Positions 55,976 to 64,000 of a DNA stretch of 64,000 bases are shown one piece after another. The stretch lies in assembly GCA_031002005.1 (NCBI GenBank), contig CM061920.1:110784095-110848094 (forward strand), written 5' to 3'. The translations under genes were made by a program, and so were the position numbers. Each line of letters starts with the position of its first letter. Positions within the stretch are counted from its first letter, which is position 1. Source of the DNA: Vandiemenella viatica. Taxonomy: Eukaryota > Arthropoda > Insecta > Orthoptera > Morabidae. A model generated the notes under the pieces. The model was not told where the DNA came from and ran no database searches. It was given only the letters and a program-made list of their open reading frames with translations.

Positions 55976-58310
55976 TTGTAAGCTACCTTACTCTCTATTT
56001 TCGATATTCAGTCAAAATCCGACGAAGTTTGAGGTTAACATTCAGTACAAGATACCATAGTTTGAAATCGAAATAACAACACTTTAAGTTCAGAAAAGTA
56101 AATAAACAGCACATAACAACCATAAATAAGAAGTTTCTAGTAAAATATAAACCATAAACTTACCTAAATAAGCGTAATCCAAAATAATCCTGAAGTAAAG
56201 TAAACAGGTTTCGCTACACAACCATCTCACTAATATTCCACATAATTGACCACTGTAAAGCACCTTAATAATTATAATTTCACCATCTGATATTAAATTC
56301 ACTAATAACTTGCAGTTCCAGACTAATTTAAAGCAGTAAATATGATTTTTAAAGCACTACCACATTGAGTGAGCTCAATATTTAACTCCAGCACATCTAA
56401 GTAATTTCAGAGCTTTAAAAGTAGATTTAACCAAGCAAAATAACCGGCCAGTCAATATTCTTTAAGTTTCCGATAACCATCAACTAATAAAAAGAAGTTA
56501 TAAATAAATAAAAGTCCACTTTTTTAATGACGTCGTAGAAGCCGAATTGGAAATTGAATTACTCTCTGACTAACATATTTCACGAACTAAAAACTTTTCT
56601 AAAGTACTTAAATTAAATAAAGGTACGATTTAAATTTAGTTTCAGGCTACAACCGCCTTTAAATAAAAAGTGAAGTATCGGTTGCACCATCCAGGAAACC
56701 AGTAAAATTTAGAAATTCTATAACTTCTGATAGCCTTAACCGATTTAAAAGATTTTTACACCACTGAACTCAGCAGGAGCTGGGGAACACTTTGAAAGTA
56801 GTTTTAACTTGATATTCTAAAATTTTGCAAATCCATATTTCGGATGTGACGGATGATGACGTATCGCAATACTCGAAACAAATGTGCTTTTAAATTAACC
56901 AACTTTCAAAATTCATTTACACCGGTCTGGAAGCTCTAAAAACAAAACCAATCACATCACTACACTTGTCTCGTTACGCTCTTGATCTTGTGATTTTCTG
57001 GTAGTTTGTAGTTAACAGATTCTTTTTCTAGATAGACTATTGTCTAGTTCAGTCGGCCATTTTGATAAAAGTGACCCGGGCGTGGTTTTTTTCGCACTTA
57101 GCTGAAGTATCTGGTTGGGTTCGGATGTAGTACTTTGTTAGGCTAGTTCAAGCAATACCGGCACCGGCTCGCGGTGGCTTATGGGTAGTCAGGATTCGGG
57201 CAGCATGGCTGCCAGACGCCATTACTAAACAGGCGGGGCAACCTCTAAAGTCTAAATCTTTCTGACATGTGTTCATAGATGTGAACTTTAACCTTCAATT
57301 TCATTCGGGGTGGTGCGGTCTGCTCTGTTTCATGACTTGTGATCTTCGGCAAATGATTTTATCCGATTGCCATTGCTAACTGTGACTTTTTGTAAATTCT
57401 GTGAAAAATTTTAAGAATATATTCTTCTGAGATCAGGACTTAGACTTTCATTTCTACTTTAGTACCTTTTTTACAGGAGGTTAATCTGTAACTGACGGCC
57501 GTCTTCATCATACAGTTAGCATTTTTCCAAGGTTTTTCACGGTTACAGAACTTTTTCTGAACTTTAACTAATATTTTTGGATGACTTCAAGTTTAGGTGT
57601 ACAAGCTGATACCGACCCCGATATATGGCACCGACCCTTACAGTATGCCAGAATACTTCCGTGGTTTGGATTCCAAGTTAAACTGTAGGTCCCCTACACA
57701 CGGTAGGAATACCGGGTTAGGTTAAGGTGGTTAAGACGGGCGGAATGCGCAGCCAATAGATACCCTGTCACTAGGTCATTACAACCACTCGGAATTATTA
57801 TTATTATCAGCAAAATAACATATTTTTTGAACAAATAAAAAAAATTTCAGATAGATATTTACAGATTGTATGTTGATGATAATGATTACTATTTTCATTA
57901 ATATTAATTTTTATTACTGTTTTATTATTATTAGTAGTATTATAATACTGTTGTATTTGGTGAATATACTTTTGTAATCAAAGGTATATAGTAACTGAAC
58001 TAGAAAATATATGAATTCCCAGGCTTCGACAGTTTTTAATAACAACTGGATTTTGCTGGAATGACACATGTTATTTATTCGACATTCAGCCTTTCTTTGC
58101 CATTTTGCCGAATTTAGGAGGCAACAGAAATTTCAAAGAAGATGAACAGTTCCAACGATGACAGCAGCCTGTTATTTTATGAATCTTGGAACTCGTTTCT
58201 ATGTAAACATAAAAAATATCTCTGACTAAGTCAGCACAATGGAAGCCGAAAGCTTAGACTGTCATATAAATAATGCGGCATTCCTGCAAAATTCAGTTAT
58301 TATTAGAAAA
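55976..58310. other. intron 6 sequence, no gene recognised
   Basis: Mostly AT-rich, with a more G+C-balanced part at about 57050-57250 and 57560-57760 (CCCGGGCGTGG, CCGGCACCGGCTCGCGG). No coding motif or terminal repeat was found; it could hold an unrecognised element. Confidence 0.4.
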
Positions 58311-58312
58311 TA

Positions 58313-59036
58313 CAGGGTGAATCAAAATGATTGTCGGGGTTTCACGAATTTTTTACTGCCTGTGTACTAAACATACAAGTATTATCTTTACATGGACAAA
58401 TTCTCAAAGTTTTGTTTTGTAGCAGCTGCTAATATTGTAGTTATGTCTTGTTCCGCCAGATGTCAGTGTTTGCAATTTGGCAGCTAACGCTATAGAGAAG
58501 GCTTTTTGCACTCTAGATTTTCACGCGTGTCAGTCAGTTAACGTTGTCCAACAGCACTTTCGAAAAAAATTTATGAAGGATGCACCTTCAGACAATTCCA
58601 TTCGGAGGTGGTATGTGCAGTTCATGGACAAGCGCTGCTTATGCAAAGGGAAAAGCAGTGGGCGTCATGACCAAATGCTCATGGCTTCGCCACCTCGTTC
58701 ACCAGATTTAACCCCATGTGATTTTTTTCTGTGGGGTTACATCAAGGATCAAGTTTATCTTCCTCCTCTACCTGTGACTATCCCACAACTGAGAGAACGG
58801 ATCAGGGCCGCCTTTCTAAACATTTCTGATGACGTGCTGCATTGCGTGTGGGATGAAATGGACTGATGCATAGATGTGTGCAGAGTGATACAGGGTGCAC
58901 ATATCGAACATTTATAATGGGTGTATAAAAACTTGATGAGTTTCTTTACACATCAAAATAAGATTCAAATTCGTATCTCAATTGTGCTAAGTGTAGGAAT
59001 TTTTTGAAACCCCGACAATCATTTTGAATCACCCTG
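58313..59036 (+). mobile_element. internally deleted mariner-type element (DUF4817-type transposase)
   Basis: Ends are CAGGGTGAATCAAAATGATT and the complement of CAGGGTGATTCAAAATGATT, followed inward by GTCGGGGTTTC on both sides, with TA at 58311-58312 and 59037-59038. The 724-bp length and the joined protein fragments show loss of the middle of the gene. Confidence 0.92.
58477..58866 (+). pseudogene. transposase with N- and C-terminal parts fused by deletion
   Basis: The N-terminal part, AIEKAFCTLDFHACQSV and NSIRRWYVQFMDKRCLCKGK, matches the helix-turn-helix region annotated as DUF4817 in many arthropod proteins. It then jumps to SPPRSPDLTPCDFFLWGYIK, DQVYLPPLPVTIPQLRERIR, the C-terminal catalytic block (PRSPD) and tail. 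The two earlier catalytic acids lie in the deleted part, so the 129-residue open frame cannot make an active transposase. Confidence 0.85.
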
Positions 59037-59561
59037 TATATGTTTCACATTTAGTATGATCCACGTACATTGTGAAGACTACATCAATTGTTATATTAGA
59101 TTTCTTGGTTGAAATTTGTGGATTACTTTGCAAATATAAATGGAAGTTGTCTCATAAATATTCAACCAGATTTTTTGGTGTTGTAATGAGTGTGTTAAAA
59201 ACTCTGACCAAACAAGTAAAGAGTGACAATCTGTTTTAGTACAGGTAGCAATCGAGCAGAGAGGGCACCAAACTACAATATAGATCGGTGCTATACAGAA
59301 AATAAGATAGGGCGTGAAGAGACTTATGTAGAAAAGAATCTCTGTTGTGATAGTTGAAGTATAAATTCATGATAGGCTAAGAAAGAGCGTCTGATCATGA
59401 CAGATGATTCTGATTGGCCGAGGGACCAAAGAGAGATTGAGCCATATTTGAATAAGTCCTTATTTCTCAAGTCGTCAATTGGCACACAAGCGCCTTACAA
59501 CAAGCAGTGCGAACGGTGTAGGGACCATGTGTTTAGCTTGCTGGGTTGCATCCATTCATAA
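59037..59561. other. intron 6 sequence, nothing recognised
   Basis: No repeat or coding motif recognised up to the SINE target duplication. Confidence 0.4.
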
Positions 59562-59794
59562 AACCGACCATGGTGGGTGAATGGTTAACGTTCTGGGCTC
59601 GCATTCGGGAGGGCGTGGGTTCAAATCCCCCATCCGGGCATCCATATTTGGGCTTTCCATGGTTTCCCCAAATCACTCCAGGCGAATGCCGGGATGCTTC
59701 CTTCAAAAAGTCCATGGCCAAATTCCTTCCCATTCCTTGTTGCCAGTCCCATCCCTCTAATGACCGTCGATGAGGCATAAAGCCAAAAAAAAAA
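59562..59794 (+). repeat. SINE family 1, full length with target duplication
   Basis: The 12-bp direct repeat ATCCATTCATAA flanks it (59550-59561 and 59795-59806). Head GGTGAATGGTTAACG (A-box-like) and GGGTTCAAATCCCC (B box), body CATCCATATTTGGGCTTTCC and CACTCCAGGCGAATGCCGGG, end GATGAGGCATAAAGCC plus an A-tail. This copy defines the family limits. Confidence 0.92.
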
Positions 59795-59806
59795 ATCCAT
59801 TCATAA

Positions 59807-60914
59807 TGTGTCTGCAGAGAGCTGAATTGGGGCTGAATGTCCTCATAAACTGATTGACTGTTGAGAAGCATGTTTGTGGAGGCAAACCTTCATTAATAAG
59901 ACATGATTCCTAATTACAAACCTGCGATCGTGTTCTGAGCGAATTCCATTGTTATTTGAGAACTGTAATTATGTATATGGTAACTACATGAAGACTTTCA
60001 AACATTAAATAAACTTTGTGATAACTGTCTGCCGAATTAGTGTTAGTTATTCCAGATTCCCTTAAAGACAGATCATTTAAGTGGAATCAGCATGAACTGT
60101 TGCTGTAAAGGAATAGCGACCACAATTATTATTTTATGAACCTGTGTATAGACAATATTGTTTATTGGCTCAGTATCACACGAACATTATTTCATGGCCA
60201 AAGTTTCCTAACCGTCCACTGAAGGAAGTAGGACAGTTACTTTCGATAAACTATTACATATTCTCCTGCAGCTTTCAGAATCGAAATAGTAGTGACTGAA
60301 AGAGTATGGTGGAGTAGCGATGTAGTGCGAGCTGATTAATATCTCAACAGTTATTTTGAGAACAAGCACTATGCCGCTACAAACTGGCATTAAAATGTTC
60401 GCTAAAAATCATAGGAATTTTATATTATTGAAGTACCCTTCTGCTGTATACAGTAATAATGAATGATTTAAGTAATCAGCAATGTCGTCTAACTTTTGAT
60501 TAGGGGAAATGTACACTGCTACAATCCTAATGTTTTTCTTAGTTTCAATTTGACATTGAACCATATACAAGTTGCCAACTGTTGATGCCACTAAATCATA
60601 ACATTGGATTCTGTGCATGCACCGAATTTTGTGGTGTGGCGCAAGCGCAGTAACTGTGTAATGTAACACGTTAAGCAAACAAATTTCTCCCTGCTACGGC
60701 CTAAGAAGTTTCACTTCAATAAGTTGTTGTGTAACAGATTCAGGTAAAAATGAGATAGAGTGGAAACCACTGCTTACCAAAACTCACTGTAAGATGGTAT
60801 CTGCACATGAAATGATATAACTGCACATAAAATACTGTAATTATCATCAGCAGAAGAACATAGTTTGTGCAAGATGGGAATGCAAAATCTTAATGTTTTG
60901 TGTGTGTATGTCAA
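59807..60914. other. intron 6 sequence, nothing recognised
   Basis: An 89-codon minus-strand frame (60678-60409) includes NIRIVAVYISPNQKLDDI, faintly like a LINE endonuclease, but too short to call. Confidence 0.35.
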
Positions 60915-61095
60915 GTCGCGTGTCAGGGATTGGAATAAGTTACCAAGAGAAATGATTAATAATTTACCAAAAACGTTGAAAGAATTTAAAGTTAAAATTT
61001 GCAGAGGGCAAATGTAGGTGGGTGCAGGGAAGGGGGAAGATGGGTGGTAGAGAAATTGCCACCAGAGTGTGCGCTCCATTGTAATTTAATTAAAT
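60915..61095 (+). repeat. 5'-truncated CR1-like LINE 3' end
   Basis: Reads GTGTCAGGGATTGGAATAAG, TTACCAAGAGAAATGATTAA, AAATTTGCAGAGGGCAAATG, AAATTGCCACCAGAGTGTGC and an AATTTAATTAAATAATAA tail. It is close to the full copy at 16350-16556. Confidence 0.92.
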
Positions 61096-61610
61096 AATAA
61101 TTCCATCCTACCATGAACTGTGGTAAATGGTGGGTTCCACCTCTATCCTAATTTTGATACATATTTTCATTTTACATAGATTTCAATATGTTTTACTAAA
61201 ATGTAGAATTAGTGGGATAACTTTGGATATACCAAGCTAGAAACTACTTACTGCTTTGTAACATTTCATACAGACTGAAGACTAGTGAGCATCTCATAGC
61301 AAGCAAAGTTAAAAAAAACTCGGCAGATACATCATTTCAGCCCAATAAAAAAATTTAATTATGTGTGTATGAGGAGGATTCTTCCTATAGCTGTGAGAAT
61401 GTGTAAAACTAAATAATAAAAATGTTTAGGGATTTTACAAGAAAATCCTGTTTTCAGAAATACAAAGGACATAATTAATAATACAGTTAAGACATTACCT
61501 AGCTGGAATTTATTATAAAGCAAGTTTAGAAAAAGTATTATGTTTCTTATTAAAGTTGGCTATTAATTGAGACTCTGTGGCTATTGACTGTATTGTTTGT
61601 GGTGTTGTAG
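61096..61610. other. end of intron 6, nothing recognised
   Basis: AT-rich, ending in the acceptor TTGTGGTGTTGTAG. Confidence 0.45.
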
Positions 61611-61727
61611 GGTACAAGCGACCTGCAACATTGGCAACGACATGTAGTGGTAGCAGTTGGTATGCAGAGGCTGGATTGTGGGGTTCTCTCACATCCAGTC
61701 CTAACAGCAGTGATGTATCAGAACAAG
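61611..61727 (+). CDS. host gene exon 7 (second SWYAE motif)
   Basis: The acceptor GTTGTAG ends at 61610. The split codon G plus GG is in phase with exon 6, and the donor GTAAAT starts at 61728 (phase 1). It encodes YKRPATLATTCSGSSWYAEA, GLWGSLTSSPNSSDVSEQ. S-W-Y-A-E-A-G-L-W matches S-W-Y-A-E-C-G-L-F of exon 6, with similar spacing to a preceding Ser/Gly stretch. The gene must continue beyond the window because the exon ends in an open donor. Confidence 0.82.
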
Positions 61728-62099
61728 GTAAATTTGCAAAAAAAAAAAAAAAAAAAGTTAACCATAATTACATTTTATTGATCTAAATGAGCAGAGCAAA
61801 GAGAGAGTATTAGGGGCATAAACCCTTCAACAATAGGTTGGCAGTTGAAGAGTAACTAAATAGTCACAGATAACTGGGCAGGCATGAAAAGTTGGTATAG
61901 GTTATTTTAAATCAGGAGAAGAGGAGAGGTATAAATTAATAAAAGAAATATGTTTCAAATTAAAACAAAAATACATCCAAATTTTTTTGTTATAATCATA
62001 TCCTTCCTTAAATGTATTGAGTTTGCAACTCTTTTATTGTGCCCAACACTCCACTGGAATTATTATTGTTAATCACATCAGTGAACCTATGCCTCAGGA
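61728..62099. other. intron 7 sequence, nothing recognised
   Basis: A-run at about 61738-61756, then AT-rich sequence. Confidence 0.4.
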
Positions 62100-64000
62100 G
62101 TACCTAGAACCAAGTTGATCCACAGAAATTCAAACCACTATCCACACTTGACCTACCATCTCTTTCCCAAAACCATCCTCTCCAAATTTCTCAGGATATC
62201 TTATCCACTAATTTGTCTTCACCCAGCTTCCTGAAATTCTTGGCCAGCACCAGCAATCATAAACCAGCTGATACATATGCCAGGAAATAACTTTCCAGCA
62301 ACCCAGACTTTGTCATTCTTCCTGCGGACAAGGAGTAATATGTGACTGAAGCCCTTTGTCAGTTTTCAGATAGTAATAATTATTGCTATTTCACCAAGGA
62401 ACCCACATTGCTGCCAAAAATAAAATTTTAGAATTTATACACTTCAATGGTCCTTTCAAGGTTTCATACTACAGTTCATTTCAATTCTTACTTCTCAAAA
62501 TCCACAGCCTTTATCTCCTCAAGCCTGGTTGTCTGGTAGACGTCATTGTTGTGGTATATGATTCTCTGTCTGAATGCATCTCTACCTTGGTGGACCAATA
62601 TCTACAGTCCAATCTGTCAGCTCCCATCCCATATTAAGGATGCACAATACTTCCTCTTCCATCTTCTTACTATGCCCACACTCTTCTTCTGACTTCATCC
62701 TGATGACAACTGATGTTACAAAAACATTCCTAACATTCAAGGGCTCAATACTAGTAAATATTATGTAGATCAGTGCCCTCCCATCAGACTCCGCAGTTAT
62801 CTTTCCACACCAGCCTGACCTTCCTTATTCTGAACAATAACTACTTCTCTTTTGAAGGCATAATCTACCACCATGGGCTCCTATATGGCCCCCTCTTATG
62901 CTAACTTCTTCATTGGCTGCCTGGGGCAGGCATTTTTGCAGGAAGTACCTATGAAAATGCTCATGTTGCTCAGTGTCATAGATGATATTTTCATGATTTG
63001 AACACGGGAGGAAAACGACCTTCTAAATTTCTGAAACGATGCCAACCTCTTCAGCATTCTGAACTTGATGTGAGTCTCCACACCCAGGTTACTTTTCTGG
63101 ATGCAATGTTTCCCTCTCCAATGGCTACCTCAGCTCCTCGGTCCACACAAAATCCTCCAAGCTACAACAGTATCTTTTTCCTCACATAGTCGTGGCATTT
63201 GGAATAGTTTTATATGCTCTAACCAGCGGTCCCTCAGATGGTACTGAAACATATTCTCTCTGGCACTGATAGCCTGCAACTATCTGCAGTGTTTAGTTCT
63301 CAAATAACTTTCATATGCCACATCACAACCTGCTTAGTCCACTGACCAATCTAAACCTCCCAAAACTAATCATAGTCCAGTCTTGGTCGTACAGAACCCC
63401 CTGCCTCAAATGTGTCAATTTAATCTTTCGGTAGGATTATGATTTCCTTCAAGCCTGCCTGGAAATCTAATCCATTCTCCCCAAAATCCTCATTGCCTCT
63501 CACTTAACTTGGTTCAGCAGACCACTTAACCTTAGCCAACTCCTAGCCCAAAACACAGTTTTCCCTATTCCACCAAACAGTCCCAAGGATCTTTCCCTCA
63601 CAATAGACTCCACTGCAAGATGTGTAAAATTCATCATTCTTCCACCATCTTCACCAACCCCATCATTGCGGGAAACTTTTCCATAATAAAACACACCACC
63701 CGTGAAACATCCTAGGTACTAAACCAATTAACCTGCAACCACTGCCTGGGTTCCAACATAGGGTACCACTAGTCATAAGAATGAATGGCTACCAGCACAG
63801 TATTCACTCAGAATCCAAACCATCCAGTAGCTTTCAATGCCATCTTCCATGGCACCAGTAATTTTAATTATTGCTTCATGGTATGTGCTATCGGAGTTCT
63901 CCCAAACTGCTGCAGCCCCTCTGAACTCGGAAGATGGAAGCTTGGTTATCAGTACAAATGGCAACCTCTTGGTCTCAAGTGTTTGCTTAAACTTTTCCTT
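62100..64000 (+). pseudogene. very decayed Penelope-like element reverse transcriptase, runs off the window
   Basis: Across shifting frames the order of a PLE protein can be followed: NPDFVILPADKE (62300-62335), LLKPGCLVDVIVVVYDSLSE, LVDQYLQSNLSAPIPY, then MGSYMAPSYANFFIG (62873-62917, motif B region) and IDDIFMI (62978-62998, motif C with both aspartates). Next come VTFLDAMFPSP and a cysteine-bearing tail DSTARCVKFIILPPSSPTPS. The last 300 bp resemble a decayed GIY-YIG region (RMNG, then FNYCFMVCAIGVLPN). Many stops make it non-functional. A different PLE lineage from those at 9.3 and 48.9 kb is likely. Confidence 0.7.

Noticed and set aside
1..64000. CRISPR arrays, operons or bacterial-type gene clusters
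   Set aside because: No regularly spaced identical repeats and no prokaryotic gene organisation were seen; the window is eukaryotic throughout.

Overview
This window reads as a piece of a large, repeat-rich arthropod genome, most likely an insect. The evidence is a split gene with GT-AG introns of up to 23 kb, mariner, hAT, Tigger and PIF/Harbinger-like DNA transposons, copia and CR1/I-type retrotransposons, Penelope-like elements (PLEs) and tRNA-derived SINEs. There is no bacterial or viral gene organisation. The SINE and LINE tails look like those of hemimetabolous insects (stick insects, orthopterans, termites), but that placement is inference.

The only host gene I can support lies on the + strand and spans about 7.1 to 61.7 kb. 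Seven exons (7099-7354, 30718-30878, 33391-33559, 34547-34847, 40165-40319, 53957-54079, 61611-61727) join with matching codon phases at all six junctions. They encode a low-complexity, proline-rich, basic/acidic protein of more than 400 residues with no catalytic domain visible here. The gene runs past the right edge and its 5' end is uncertain. I do not recognise the protein family; it looks like the disordered part of a signalling or cytoskeletal scaffold.

Almost everything else recognisable is transposon. 0-7 kb: a short hAT element, a mariner relic, a SINE and a 1.2 kb mariner ending 140 bp before the first exon. 8.3-30.7 kb (first intron): a 1000-N gap, a PLE, a nearly full CR1-like LINE (12.7-16.6 kb) whose ORF1 carries an SGNH-esterase-like domain, a 5'-truncated copia between two inverted arms of a Harbinger-like element (17.5-23.5 kb), hAT MITEs, SINEs and LINE tails. 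30.7-40.3 kb: small relics, a 177-bp palindrome and a 2.6 kb hAT element. 40.3-53.9 kb: a nest in which a Tigger element (44656-53794) holds an I-like LINE (45374-53694), which itself holds a mariner (45946-46892) and a PLE (48909-50407); each level is proved by target duplications and/or terminal repeats. 54-64 kb: SINEs, an internally deleted mariner-type element, a LINE tail and a very decayed PLE reverse transcriptase.

Most transposon proteins here carry frameshifts, stops or lost catalytic residues, so they are annotated as pseudogenes. The best leads are the host gene with its repeated SWYAE-x-GL motif, the nested cluster, and a hammerhead-ribozyme-like core shared by several PLE ends.
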